Positions 17,198-27,697 of a stretch of 64,000 nt of DNA are shown piece after piece. How positions within the stretch are numbered: position 1 is the first letter of the stretch; each line of letters starts with the position of its first letter. The DNA comes from Nannocystis exedens (GTDB lineage: Bacteria > Myxococcota_A > Polyangia > Nannocystales > Nannocystaceae), in the NCBI RefSeq assembly GCF_002343915.1, contig NZ_NETK01000001.1:3978001-4042000 (forward strand), written 5' to 3'. The translations under genes and the position numbers were made by a program. The notes beneath the pieces are model-generated. The model was not told where the DNA came from. It ran no database searches and saw only the letters and a list, made by a program, of their open reading frames with translations.

Positions 17198-18310
17198 TCA
17201 TCGCTTGCGAGCGGCGAGAAGCGTGTGTTTGAGGGCGTCGCGCAGCTTGGCGTACACCGCGACGTGGGACAGGTCGACGCCGAGCGCGACGATGGTCTGG
17301 GCGATCGTCGGGTGGATGCCGGTGAGGATCCCTTCCGCCCCGAGCAGACGGATCGCCTGGATCATCTTGATCAGGTGGCTCGCCGTGCCGGTGTCGACGA
17401 CCTCGACGCCGGTGAGATCGAGGATGGCGAAGCGGGCCCGCGTCTGCGTGACGGCCTGCAGCAGGCTGTCCATGATCTCGGCGGTGCGGGCGGTGTCGAT
17501 GAGGCCGACGATCGGCATCGTCAGCACGCCGTCCCACACCTCGATGATCGGCGTGGCGAGCACGCGGATCACCTCTTGCTGGCGCTCGATCAGCTCGAGC
17601 TTGCTGCGCAGCTCCTGCTCGACGCGCTTGAGATCGGTGATGTCGAGCGACACGCCGACGAGGCGCGGGTCGCCCGGCCTGTCCCACGGCACGGGGATGT
17701 AATACGTGTCCCAGAACAGCCCGTGCGTCTCGACCCCGGGCGTGCGGGTCGGCTCGCCCGCCATCGCCCGCTCGATGAGCGGCGTGTTGCCGAGGTCCCT
17801 GTACAGCTCGAAGATGTTGAGGCCGACCAGCGAGTGCGGCGCCATGCCGACCGCCGCGCTCGCCTTGCCGTCCTGGTAGAGGAACACCCCGCGCTCGTCG
17901 GTCGCCCACAGCGCGATGTCGAGGTTCTCCTTGATCGCCCGCAGCATCGTCGTCTCGAGCGTCGCGCGGGCCTCGGCCGCCACGCGGGCGGTGACGTCGT
18001 GGCCGTAGAGGCGGACGCCGAGCGGCCGGCCCTCGCCGTCGCGGTCGACCTGCGACCACGCCTCGATCGACCAGCTCGCCTCGCCGCGCCGGACCGCGAA
18101 CACCCGCGGCGCGCCGTCGCCCTCGTCGAGCAGCGCGCTCCAGTCGGCGTCGATCGGCGGCAGCACCTCGGCCAGCGGGCGGCCGACGGCCGACGCTGCA
18201 TCTGTCCCGAAGACCAGCTCGGCGCGGCGGTTCCAGGCGGTGACGACGAGCCCGGGGTCGACCTCGATCACGATCAGGGGGGCGCCCTGCAGCTTGCTGG
18301 CTTCGCTCAC
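17198..18310 (-). CDS. PAS-PAS-STAS protein (RsbR-like), paralogue 2
   Basis: This 370-residue protein has the same layout as its downstream neighbour: PAS (WNRRAELVFGTD...YGHDVTARVAAE), PAS (ALWATDERGVFLYQDGKAS...VGVSLDITDLKRVE), helix LELIERQQEVIRVLATPIIEVW, then STAS with LDLTGVEVVDTGTASHL and GIHPTIAQTIVALGVDL. STAS and linker are far more conserved between paralogues than the PAS domains, as expected if different signals feed one scaffold. Both genes point the same way and may form an operon. The GTG/ATG choice at the N-terminus is unambiguous because the PAS domain starts within 15 residues. Confidence 0.88.
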   Translation of the reverse strand: MSEASKLQGAPLIVIEVDPGLVVTAWNRRAELVFGTDAASAVGRPLAEVLPPIDADWSALLDEGDGAPRVFAVRRGEASWSIEAWSQVDRDGEGRPLGVRLYGHDVTARVAAEARATLETTMLRAIKENLDIALWATDERGVFLYQDGKASAAVGMAPHSLVGLNIFELYRDLGNTPLIERAMAGEPTRTPGVETHGLFWDTYYIPVPWDRPGDPRLVGVSLDITDLKRVEQELRSKLELIERQQEVIRVLATPIIEVWDGVLTMPIVGLIDTARTAEIMDSLLQAVTQTRARFAILDLTGVEVVDTGTASHLIKMIQAIRLLGAEGILTGIHPTIAQTIVALGVDLSHVAVYAKLRDALKHTLLAARKR

Positions 18311-18490
18311 GAACCATTGTTTATCGCAACACGAGGTCGGTTGTCCGCACCCGCGTTCGCCGTCTGCCGGCGCGCTCTCGCGCGCGACGTGAGTCTGTCT
18401 CTTCGGCCATATCGGCGGCGCGGCCCGCGGCGGGTGCGATGACTCGCGCGAAGCGCCGGTCGGGGACCGGCCGATCCTCTAAGGTGCGTC

Positions 18491-19360
18491 ATGCCTCGCG
18501 TTCGACCGCAGCTCGGGCTCGTGTCCGCGCTCCTCGTGCCGCAGCTCGCCCGCGCCGACCAGTTCAGGGTGCCGGAGGACAAGCACGCCGTCGAAGTCAC
18601 GATCGCGATCGAAAACCTCGACGCGCACCCGGAGTATCTGTTCGTCCTGTGGCCCGACGCCTGCCTGCTCAACGACGAGAACTCCGCCTCGCACACCGTG
18701 TTGAATTCGGAGGACGACGACGGCCGCGCCAACTTCCTGGACGAGGGCTGCGAGACGCAGCGGCTGTTCGCCTTCCCGAGCGACACCTACACCGGCGTCG
18801 ACGGCGTCCTCGCGGAGAACGGGCTGCGTCAGCTCGGCACGGGTCCGCCGAGCGACCCGCGGGTGCTCGTGCAGACGATCGAGGCCGAACAGCGGTGGCT
18901 CGTCCCGCTCGACGTCGACCTGTACAGGATCCAGGACGTGTACCGCGTCGCCGTCGACGGCGGCACCTTGATCCTCACCCCGACCCGCGTCCGCTTCGAC
19001 TTCGGCCAGGAACGGATCTGGGAGCGCAGCTTTTACAAGGGCCGACGTCCGCGGCTCCCGCGGCCGCAGGACGTGCCGCCGCCGCCGCCGCCGCCGGAGC
19101 CAGCGGCGCCGACCCCCGCGATCGCCGAGACCTCGGCAGAGGCGAAGGTCGAGGCGCCTGCGGCCGCCGCATCGGAGACGAAAGTCGGGCCCGCGGCGAC
19201 GCCCGCGTCGACATCGGCGCCGTCGCCGACACCGGCGCCCGCCGGCGACCATCCTTCCGGGGAGATCTCGGCCAAGCCGTGGCCGCCGCCGCTGCTCTAC
19301 GGCGGCGCCTGCCTGCTGGTCGCCGTCGCGGCCGGCGTCGCGCTGCGTCGTCGCGGCTAG
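18491..19360 (+). CDS. Secreted/membrane-anchored protein of unknown function
   Basis: The 289-residue protein has an N-terminal signal peptide (LGLVSALLVPQLARA), a beta-rich N-terminal domain (residues 20-180) with two or three cysteines, a Pro/Ala-rich spacer beginning PPPPPPPEPAAP (about 195-262), and a C-terminal hydrophobic helix followed by LRRRG. The overall plan (secreted domain, Pro-rich stalk, C-terminal helix, basic tail) suggests anchoring in a membrane with the folded domain outside. An AAGGTG sequence lies 5 bp before the ATG. I do not recognise the folded domain. Confidence 0.7.
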   Translation: MPRVRPQLGLVSALLVPQLARADQFRVPEDKHAVEVTIAIENLDAHPEYLFVLWPDACLLNDENSASHTVLNSEDDDGRANFLDEGCETQRLFAFPSDTYTGVDGVLAENGLRQLGTGPPSDPRVLVQTIEAEQRWLVPLDVDLYRIQDVYRVAVDGGTLILTPTRVRFDFGQERIWERSFYKGRRPRLPRPQDVPPPPPPPEPAAPTPAIAETSAEAKVEAPAAAASETKVGPAATPASTSAPSPTPAPAGDHPSGEISAKPWPPPLLYGGACLLVAVAAGVALRRRG

Positions 19361-19376
19361 GCGAGCGCGTGCATCA

Positions 19377-19443
19377 GGACATGTCTCTATGAACATGTTT
19401 CGAAAAACATGTTCTAAAAAATGATGATCATCGAGACATGTCC
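19377..19443. repeat. Nested inverted repeats between convergent genes
   Basis: The outer arms GGACATGTC (19377-19385) and GACATGTCC (19435-19443) are exact inverse copies. Between them sits a perfect hairpin, GAACATGTTT (19391-19400), loop CGAA, AAACATGTTC (19405-19414), then a run of A residues and ATGATGATCAT. This A+T-rich element occupies nearly the whole gap between two convergent genes and could terminate both transcripts. Confidence 0.7.
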
Positions 19444-19454
19444 AAATTATCGGC

Positions 19455-20654
19455 TCAGCCGATCCGCTCGACGCGGAACCGGCACACCGGGTCGCCGCAG
19501 GCGATGCACGCCTCCTCGACCGCGTGGAACGTGCCGAACCGCTCGGTCAGCGGGCCGGAGCCGTAGATGAGGGCGAAGATCCCGGCGGCCGCGCCCTTGT
19601 GGCCGTGGCAGTGCGGCGTGCTCGTCGATCCGAGGTACTGGAGGGCGCCGAGCGCCTCGTAGCCGTTGACCGACTCGACCAGCATCCACTGGCCCGGCTC
19701 GAGCCCGGCGATGTGCCACTGGCCGAAGCCGAGCGCGTTACAAAACGTCATCGTCGCGAACAGCGGGTCGTCGGGCCCGCGCAGCATCGGCGTCACCAGG
19801 CCGTCCCACTCGGGCGAGCTCATCAGCCCGCGATACGTGTTGAGCGCGCAATACTCGGCCTCGGCCGCCAATAGTCGCTCGGCCGTCGCGCCGCGGCCGA
19901 CCCGCCGCATCTCCGCCAAAAATCCGATACAGACCCGGTTGTAGAAGTCGGCCGGCATGCACGCGAGGTAGACCCCGAACGCGGGGATCAGCCCGTCCGG
20001 GCCCCCCTCGACCGGCATCGCCACCAGCGCGTCGAGGATCGCCTGCTCGTCGATCGCCGGCGAGCGCAACCAGTCGCCGCGCTCGCGCGGGCGGAACACC
20101 AGCGGCCGCTTGGCGTTGGGCGCGACCGGCTCGGACCGCCCGCGCTCGACCGCGAAGCGGCACATGGGCGCGCCCTGGGCCATGCACTCGACCTCTCGCA
20201 CGTGGACCGGCTCGCCCGTGACCGCGTACACGGCCCCCTGCGCGTAGCCCTCGGCGAAGCTGCACACCATCCGCTCGGGCCGCCCGAGCCCGGCGAACCA
20301 GCCCTCGACGAAGTGGGACGCGGTGGCCGTGACCACGCCCTCGGCCACGCGCGACAGGTCGAGCCGCCCGAAGCCGAGGTGCGCATAGAGCCGCTCGGCC
20401 ACCGCCCAGCGGGCCGCGACGCTGTCCTCGGCGCGCAGCGCCCGGTCGATATGCTCGGCGAACACGCACTCGGCGGCGCCGACGATCAGCCGCTTGCCGT
20501 CGACGAGGTCGGCCGACTCCACGGTCCGCTGCAGCCGCGCGTTGTAGTGATGGCAGTGCAGCAGCACGTCCTTGCCCGCGATCACCCGCCGGCCGCTCGG
20601 CGCGTCGTAGCGCAGAGCCAGCCGCTCTGCGAGGGAAGAGATCTCCATAACCAT
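19455..20654 (-). CDS. Tandem V4R-domain protein
   Basis: The 399-residue protein contains two V4R (4-vinyl-reductase) small-molecule-binding domains. Each ends in the typical Cys-containing signature: VECMAQGAPMCRFAVERG in the first, EEACIACGDPVCRFRVER in the second. I start at the ATG at 20654 because GGGGGC lies 5 bp upstream of it; the frame is open further upstream, but that sequence is Arg-rich and not protein-like. V4R domains occur in bacteriochlorophyll enzymes, in TRAPP-related proteins and as ligand-binding parts of regulators. No output domain is attached, so a sensor or chaperone-like role is possible. Confidence 0.75.
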   Translation of the reverse strand: MVMEISSLAERLALRYDAPSGRRVIAGKDVLLHCHHYNARLQRTVESADLVDGKRLIVGAAECVFAEHIDRALRAEDSVAARWAVAERLYAHLGFGRLDLSRVAEGVVTATASHFVEGWFAGLGRPERMVCSFAEGYAQGAVYAVTGEPVHVREVECMAQGAPMCRFAVERGRSEPVAPNAKRPLVFRPRERGDWLRSPAIDEQAILDALVAMPVEGGPDGLIPAFGVYLACMPADFYNRVCIGFLAEMRRVGRGATAERLLAAEAEYCALNTYRGLMSSPEWDGLVTPMLRGPDDPLFATMTFCNALGFGQWHIAGLEPGQWMLVESVNGYEALGALQYLGSTSTPHCHGHKGAAAGIFALIYGSGPLTERFGTFHAVEEACIACGDPVCRFRVERIG

Positions 20655-20734
20655 AAGCCCCCTTGCCGGCATTGTGCCACGTATGCGCCGGCGCCGGCCT
20701 GTCGGTTCGGCAAGGGTCCTCGTACGATGCAGGC

Positions 20735-21463
20735 ATGGGCCGCGTCTTCGTCCTCGTCCACGGCGTCGTCTCCTACATCGTCGTCCTCGCCGTGTTCGCC
20801 TACTTCGCCGGCTTCGTCGCCGGCGTGTGCGTGCCGAAGACCATCGATGACGGCCCCGTCGGCCCATGGCCCCGCGCGCTGATGATCGACCTGGCGCTGC
20901 TCGGCGGCTTCGCCCTGCAGCACAGCGTCATGGCCAGACCATGGTTCAAGCGCATGTGGACGGTGTTCGTCCCCGAATCCGCCGAGCGCTCGACCTACGT
21001 CCTGCTGGCGTCGCTGCAGCTCGCGCTGACGATGTGGGTCTGGCATCCGCTGCCGACGCCGATCTGGCAGCTCGGCGACGGCCTCCTCGCCGCCATCGTG
21101 CACGGCCTGGCCGCGATCGGCTGGGGGCTCGTGCTGGTGTCCACGTTCGCCGTCGATCACTTCCACCTGTTCGGCCTGCGCCAGGCCGTCGGTCACTGGC
21201 TGGGCCGTCCGGCGCGCGAGCCGGAGTTCCGCGTCCGCGGTCCCTATCGCCTGGTCCGTCACCCGCTCATGCTGGGGTTTCTGCTCGCCTTCTGGGCCGC
21301 GCCGACGATGAGCGTCGGCCACCTCGCGTTCGCGCTGGCGATGACGCTCTACGTCCTCGTCGCGCTCGAGCTCGAGGAGCGCGACCTTCGCGCCCAGCAC
21401 GGCGCGCACTACGACGGCTACAGGGCCCGGATCCCGCGCCTGAACCCGTTCGCGCGCCGCTGA
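20735..21463 (+). CDS. mddA: Methanethiol S-methyltransferase-like integral membrane protein (MddA/NnrU-type)
   Basis: This membrane protein of 242 residues (from the ATG at 20735) has five or six hydrophobic helices. The C-terminal segment RGPYRLVRHPLMLGFLLAFW, then LEERDLRAQHGAHYDGYR, is characteristic of isoprenylcysteine-methyltransferase-like enzymes and closely resembles MddA, which methylates methanethiol to dimethyl sulfide with SAM. The related NnrU family is the alternative. The frame is open 24 codons upstream but lacks protein character. It lies just before an acyl-CoA ligase gene on the same strand; a functional link is not obvious. Confidence 0.7.
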   Translation: MGRVFVLVHGVVSYIVVLAVFAYFAGFVAGVCVPKTIDDGPVGPWPRALMIDLALLGGFALQHSVMARPWFKRMWTVFVPESAERSTYVLLASLQLALTMWVWHPLPTPIWQLGDGLLAAIVHGLAAIGWGLVLVSTFAVDHFHLFGLRQAVGHWLGRPAREPEFRVRGPYRLVRHPLMLGFLLAFWAAPTMSVGHLAFALAMTLYVLVALELEERDLRAQHGAHYDGYRARIPRLNPFARR

Positions 21464-21518
21464 CCCCACTTGCGCCGCATTGGCGCGTTGGCCCAAACTC
21501 GCCGGCCTGGAGCCCTGC

Positions 21519-23159
<1,641 letters not shown>

Positions 23160-23270
23160 CCCCTTCGATCGTGCGTCGCGCGGGCCGGCCGCGCCGTGAC
23201 GGCGGCATCAGCCCCATGTCCCCGTCCGGCGGCGCGTCGGGGCCCGCGCGACGCGCGGTCGCGGGGGCGC

Positions 23271-23705
23271 TCACGCGCGGGCGCGGGCCAGCTGCGGCGC
23301 CGCCTGCTCGCCGGCGACCGGGCGCGCGTTCGGGTTGAGCACCCCGACGAAGCTGTCGCGGTAGGCCCACGCGAGGTACGCCTCGAGGCCGACGATGAAC
23401 GCCAGCATGCCGTAGCCGCCTGGCGCGAGGGCCAGGTGGAAGGCGACGATGTTGACGATCACCGGCGCCAGCAGGACCAGCGCCAGCGGCACCAGGCGGC
23501 CCGACAGCAGCAGCGCGCCGGCGACCACCTCCGTGCCCTTGATCAGCGGGAACATGTAGCCGGTGGCGGCCAGGGCCCCGAGGAACTCGCCGGCGCGGGC
23601 CGGGTGCGGCGGGGTCGGCATGAAGTGGAAAAAGCCGTTGAGCCCGAACACGAGGAAGAGGAGGCCGAGGAGGGAGCGAGCGAGGGTGGGGAGCAGGCGG
23701 GACAT
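23271..23705 (-). CDS. DoxX-family membrane protein
   Basis: The 144-residue protein has four predicted membrane helices. The first carries LLGLLFLVFGLNGFFHFMP, followed by EFLGALAATGYMFPLIKGTEVVAGALLL, a pattern typical of DoxX/DoxD-like small membrane proteins. Members have been linked to thiosulfate:quinone oxidoreductase subunits or redox stress, but most are uncharacterised. It is divergent from a LysR regulator with 66 bp between the starts, which strongly suggests control by that regulator. Confidence 0.85.
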   Translation of the reverse strand: MSRLLPTLARSLLGLLFLVFGLNGFFHFMPTPPHPARAGEFLGALAATGYMFPLIKGTEVVAGALLLSGRLVPLALVLLAPVIVNIVAFHLALAPGGYGMLAFIVGLEAYLAWAYRDSFVGVLNPNARPVAGEQAAPQLARARA

Positions 23706-23771
23706 GCAGCCGAGCTTAGGGCTTGCCGCAGGGCCGACCAGATGGGATAGTCACAACTCATCGTTGCTCCC

Positions 23772-24692
23772 ATGACAACAATCGATCCGGTCAAGGTTGC
23801 CGCGTTCGTGCGCGTGGTCGAGGCGGAGAGCTTCACCGCCGCCGCCCAGGTGCTGGGCCTGCCCAAGTCGTCCGTCAGCCGCAGCGTCGCCCGCCTCGAG
23901 GAGGACCTCGGCGTGCGGCTGCTGCAGCGTACCACGCGTCGCCTGCACCTCACGGACGCCGGCAGCGCGTTCTATCAGAAGGCGCGCGGGGCCCTGTCGG
24001 CGCTCGAGGAGGCCGCGCTGACCGCCGCCGACCTCGGGCACGAGCCGCGCGGCACGGTGCGCATCACGGCGCCGGTCGACCTCGGCGAGTTCTTGGCCGA
24101 GCCGCTGACGCGGTTCGTGCGCGAGCACCCGCAGATCCAGATCGATCTGGTGCTGACGGCGCGGATCGTCGACATGGTGCGCGAGGGCTTCGACCTGGCC
24201 CTTCGGGCATCTCGCCTCAAAGACTCGAGCCTGATCGCGAAGAAGCTCGGCAGCTTCGCCGACGGCCTGTACGCCGCGCCGGGCTACCTCAAGCGCCGCG
24301 GCACGCCGACGACGCTGGCCGAGCTGGCCGACCACGAGTGCGTGCTGTTCCGTGCCCGCGGCGGCCGCAGCACCTGGACCCTGCGCGGGCCGAAGGGCGA
24401 GGAGCACGTCGAGGTCGCCGGCGCGATCAACGTCGACGACCTCTCCTTCGTCGTCCACGCCGCCGAGGCCGGGGCCGGCGTCGCCTACCTGCCGCACGTC
24501 CTCGCGGCCCGCTCGGTGGCCGCCAAGCGGCTCGTGCGCGTCCTGCCCGAGCACTGCTGGACCCACGCCGACCTGTCGCTGGTGCTGCCCTCCGGCCGCC
24601 ACGTCCCCACCCGCGTGGCGCTGCTGCGCGACTTCTTGGCCGAGTCGCTCAAGACGACCTTCGGGGCGCACCGCAACATGAAGTCGGCGTGA
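23772..24692 (+). CDS. LysR-family transcriptional regulator
   Basis: This 306-residue protein has a classic N-terminal winged helix-turn-helix (FVRVVEAESFTAAAQVLGLPKSSVSRSVARLEEDLGVRLLQRTTRRLHLTDAG, residues about 10-60) and a two-lobe effector domain starting RGTVRITAPVDLGE. It most resembles the PecT/DsdC-like LTTR branch found beside small redox or membrane genes. It is divergent from the DoxX gene; the 66-bp spacer should contain its binding site, and autoregulation is likely. The effector is unknown. Confidence 0.92.
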   Translation: MTTIDPVKVAAFVRVVEAESFTAAAQVLGLPKSSVSRSVARLEEDLGVRLLQRTTRRLHLTDAGSAFYQKARGALSALEEAALTAADLGHEPRGTVRITAPVDLGEFLAEPLTRFVREHPQIQIDLVLTARIVDMVREGFDLALRASRLKDSSLIAKKLGSFADGLYAAPGYLKRRGTPTTLAELADHECVLFRARGGRSTWTLRGPKGEEHVEVAGAINVDDLSFVVHAAEAGAGVAYLPHVLAARSVAAKRLVRVLPEHCWTHADLSLVLPSGRHVPTRVALLRDFLAESLKTTFGAHRNMKSA

Positions 24693-24745
24693 CGCGCCGA
24701 CTGCGATGATTGCGACCACGACGGGCGCGACGCCCCTCGCGTCTT

Positions 24746-25882
24746 TCACTTGCGCGCGTCGGCCATCGCGCGGATGCAGTGGCCGAGCGCCTCGCGCAGC
24801 GTCGCGCGGACCGTCATCGCCGTCGTCTCGAGGCCGAGGGCCACGATCGTCTGGGCGATGTTGGGGTGAATGCCCGTGATCACGCTCTCGGCGCCGAGCA
24901 GGCGGACCGCGCGGACGAGGCCGAGGAGGTGGCTCGCGGTGCCGGTGTCGACCTCCTCGACGCCGGTGAGGTCGAGGATGGCGAAGCGGGCGCGGGTCTT
25001 CGCCACTGCCTGCAGCAGGTTGTCCATCAGCTCGGCGGCGCGGCCGCTGTCGAGCGTGCCGATGATCGGCACCGTCAGCACCCGGTCCCACACCTCGATG
25101 ATCGGGCTCGACAGCTCGCGGATCACCTGCTGTTGTTGCTCGATCTGCAGCAGCTTCTCGCGCAGCGCCCTCTCGCCCTCGCGCTGCTCGGTCACGTTGA
25201 GCGACAGCGCCACGATCAGCTCGATCGACCCGTCCTCGCCGCGCACCGGGATCATCCAGTTCTCGAAGCTCGCCCCGTGCACCTCGGTCGAGGTGTGCTG
25301 CAGCGTCCCGGCGAGGGCGGCGTCGAGCGGCTCCGGGCCGAGGTTTTTGTAGAGCTCGCGGATGTTCTTGCCGACCAGCGCGTGCGGGGGCATGCCGATG
25401 CTCGCGAGCCCCTTGCCCTGGTGGTATGTACATAGCCCGTCGTGCTGCATCGTCCACACGATGATGTTCATGTTCTCGATGATCGCCCGCAGCATCGCGC
25501 CCTCGAGGCGGAGCGTCGCCTCGCGGGCGGCCCGGTCGGTGATGTCGCGGCCGTAGCAGGCGGTCGCCACGATCTGCCCCTCGGCGTCGCGCTCGGCCTG
25601 GCAGGTCCATTCGCAGGTCACCTCGACCCCGTCCTTGCGCGTGTGCGTGGCCGTCCGCGAGCCGCCCTCGGCGAGGTCGGCCCAGAGATCGCCCTCGCTC
25701 GGCAGGATCTGCTCGATCGCGGCACCTGTCGCCTCGGCGGCCGGCACCGCGAACACGCGGACCGCCGCCTCGTTCCACACCGTGATCCGCCGCCGGGCGT
25801 CGAGCTCGACGGCGATGAACGGCGCATGACGCAGGAGTCGGGCCTCCCGCGCCTCGGCTGCGGGACCGGAGAGATTTGCCAT
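24746..25882 (-). CDS. PAS-PAS-STAS protein (RsbR-like), paralogue 3
   Basis: The 378-residue protein repeats the plan of the pair at 16-18 kb: PAS 1 (FIAVELDARRRITVWNEAAVRVF and CYGRDITDRAARE), PAS 2 (IIVWTMQHDGLCTYHQGKG and VALSLNVTEQREGE), the linker LLQIEQQQQVIRELSSPIIEVW, and STAS with LDLTGVEEVDTGTASHL and GIHPNIAQTIVALG. I use the ATG at 25882; the frame is open to 26005, but the added residues are basic and unlike a PAS N-terminus. It is unlinked to the other two paralogues and convergent with the LysR gene. The phosphorylatable threonines are in place. Confidence 0.88.
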   Translation of the reverse strand: MANLSGPAAEAREARLLRHAPFIAVELDARRRITVWNEAAVRVFAVPAAEATGAAIEQILPSEGDLWADLAEGGSRTATHTRKDGVEVTCEWTCQAERDAEGQIVATACYGRDITDRAAREATLRLEGAMLRAIIENMNIIVWTMQHDGLCTYHQGKGLASIGMPPHALVGKNIRELYKNLGPEPLDAALAGTLQHTSTEVHGASFENWMIPVRGEDGSIELIVALSLNVTEQREGERALREKLLQIEQQQQVIRELSSPIIEVWDRVLTVPIIGTLDSGRAAELMDNLLQAVAKTRARFAILDLTGVEEVDTGTASHLLGLVRAVRLLGAESVITGIHPNIAQTIVALGLETTAMTVRATLREALGHCIRAMADARK

Positions 25883-26091
25883 TCCACGAGTCAAACACGG
25901 CCGCGCGCGAGCTGTCCACGCGAAACCATGTACACACGCCGTCCGGCGGCCGCCCGCGCAGGCGCTCGCCGCGGGCGCGCCGACGCGCGCCCGCGGCTCA
26001 ATCATACGACTTCGAATGCGTGTACTCGCGCGGATGCGCGCGCGCCTATGTACATCCTCCCATCTCCCGCCCCGTCGCGCTGAAATACAAC

Positions 26092-26119
26092 GAGCGCGCG
26101 GCCCGAGGACCGCGCGCTC
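26092..26119 (-). terminator. Hairpin terminator after the M16 peptidase operon
   Basis: GAGCGCGCGG (26092-26101) and CCGCGCGCTC (26110-26119) form a perfect 10-bp stem with an 8-nt loop. It lies 27 bp beyond the stop of the minus-strand M16 gene, as expected for the end of that transcript. Confidence 0.6.
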
Positions 26120-26145
26120 GCGTCATCGCCGAAGTGGGGCGTCGC

Positions 26146-27696
26146 CTACTCGGGCCGCTTGGCGGGCTGGGCGTCGGCGTCGAGGACGACCACGCCGCCG
26201 TTGCCGAACAGCTTCTCGCTGGCGATCGCGTCGAGGTCGCCGAGCACCTTGCTGGCGTCGCCGACCACGAGCACGACGAAGTCCTTGGCGCGCAGGTGCT
26301 TCTCGGCCGCCTTGCGGACCGCGGCGATGTCGACCGCGCGGAGGCGCTTCTGATAGCCGTCGTACCAGTCGAGCGGCAGCCCGAAGAACTTGAGCTGGCG
26401 GAACGCGCCGAGGGTCGCGGTGGGCGTGTCGAACTCGGCGGGCAGGGCCAGCAGGGCGCCTTCTTGCACGCGGAACAGCTCGTCGGGCTTCGCGTCGGAG
26501 GTGCGCATGGTCGCGATCTCCTTGGCGATCTCGCGCAGCGACGGGCCGGTCGCGTCGGTGCGGACCTGGCTGCTGGCGGCGAACGTGCTGCCGGCGCGGC
26601 GGTAGCCGAAGCCGGCGCGGCCGCCGTAGGTGTAGCCCTTGTCCTCGCGCAGGTTCATGTTGATCCGGCTGGAGAACGAGCCGCCGAGGATCTCCGCCAT
26701 CAGGTCGGTCGCCTCGTAGTCGGGCGCGTTGCGCTTGGGCCCCGCGTGGCCGACGTACACCGACGACTGCGGCGCGTCCTTGACGTGGACGAAGAACACC
26801 GAGCCGAGCCGCGGCTTGGCGGCCGGGACGGCGGTCTTGGCCGGCGCCTTGCCCTTCCACTCGGGCAGGCGCGACGCCAGCTCTTGCTTGATCTCGTCCT
26901 GGGAGATCTGGCCGACCACCCACAGCCGGGCGCCGCCGGGCTTGAGCTTGCCGACCACCTTGGAGCAGTCCTTGAGCTGGACGGCGTCGATCGTCTTTTC
27001 GGTCTCGAGCCGGCCGTACGGGTGGTCGGCGCCCCACAAGAGCGGCGCGATCACGCGGCCGGCGATCGAGCCGGGGTTGCCCTTGGCCTGCGCGATCGAG
27101 GCCTTGCGGCGGTCCTTGAGGCGCTGGAAGTCGGCCTCGCGCATGCCCGGCTCGCGCAGCATCTCGGCCAGCAGGTCGAGCGCGGCCGGCAGCTCGCGCT
27201 TGAGCGAGCGGACCGTCAGGTTCGACGTGTCGGAGCCGCCGCTGGCGGTGACGCTGACGGCGTGGTCGGCCAGCTTCTCCTCCCACGCGACCTTGTCGAG
27301 GCGGGCGGTGCCCTCGTCGAGCAGGTCGAGGCACAGCGAATGTAGGCCGACCTGGTTCTTGGGGTCGCTGACGCCGCCGAAGTCGAACTCGAAGGTCATG
27401 TACACCGTCGGCAGCTTGTCGTTGCGGACGAGGTAGACCTCGAGGCCGTTGTCGAGCTTGAACGTCTCGACCTGCGGCAGCTTGAGCTCGGCGACCTGGG
27501 CCGGGGTCGGGCGGGTGGCGCGGAACGGCTCGTCGGGCCAGTCGGCGGGCGGCGGCGCGGCCTCGGCCTCGGTCGGCGCGGTCGCGACCGGCGCCGTCGA
27601 CGGCTGCTCGACGGGCGGCTGGCTGGCGGGCTGCGGTTTGCACGCGGCGACGGCGGCCGACAGTGCGAGGAGGCTCAGCGTAATCGTGGTCTTCAT
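26146..27696 (-). CDS. M16-family peptidase subunit lacking the zinc motif, lipoprotein
   Basis: The 516-residue precursor has a lipobox LSAAVAAC (Cys19) and a Pro/Ala spacer, then two M16 repeats. Where active members have HxxEH, this protein reads GLHSLCLDLLDEGT (His119 then Ser-Leu-Cys-Leu), so the second zinc histidine and the catalytic glutamate are missing. The second repeat has RINMNLREDKGYTYG, the conserved R/Y substrate-binding element of inactive domains. It is therefore probably the non-catalytic partner of the upstream gene; such alpha/beta pairs occur in mitochondrial processing peptidase and bacterial periplasmic M16 complexes. Its start lies 1 bp after the stop of its partner. 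Confidence 0.88.
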   Translation of the reverse strand: MKTTITLSLLALSAAVAACKPQPASQPPVEQPSTAPVATAPTEAEAAPPPADWPDEPFRATRPTPAQVAELKLPQVETFKLDNGLEVYLVRNDKLPTVYMTFEFDFGGVSDPKNQVGLHSLCLDLLDEGTARLDKVAWEEKLADHAVSVTASGGSDTSNLTVRSLKRELPAALDLLAEMLREPGMREADFQRLKDRRKASIAQAKGNPGSIAGRVIAPLLWGADHPYGRLETEKTIDAVQLKDCSKVVGKLKPGGARLWVVGQISQDEIKQELASRLPEWKGKAPAKTAVPAAKPRLGSVFFVHVKDAPQSSVYVGHAGPKRNAPDYEATDLMAEILGGSFSSRINMNLREDKGYTYGGRAGFGYRRAGSTFAASSQVRTDATGPSLREIAKEIATMRTSDAKPDELFRVQEGALLALPAEFDTPTATLGAFRQLKFFGLPLDWYDGYQKRLRAVDIAAVRKAAEKHLRAKDFVVLVVGDASKVLGDLDAIASEKLFGNGGVVVLDADAQPAKRPE

Positions 27697-27697
27697 G

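Noticed and set aside
19391-19414. GAAC...GTTC hairpin as a LexA (SOS) box
   Set aside because: Lies between two gene ends, not in a promoter, and its A-rich loop and nested arms fit a terminator or repeat better.
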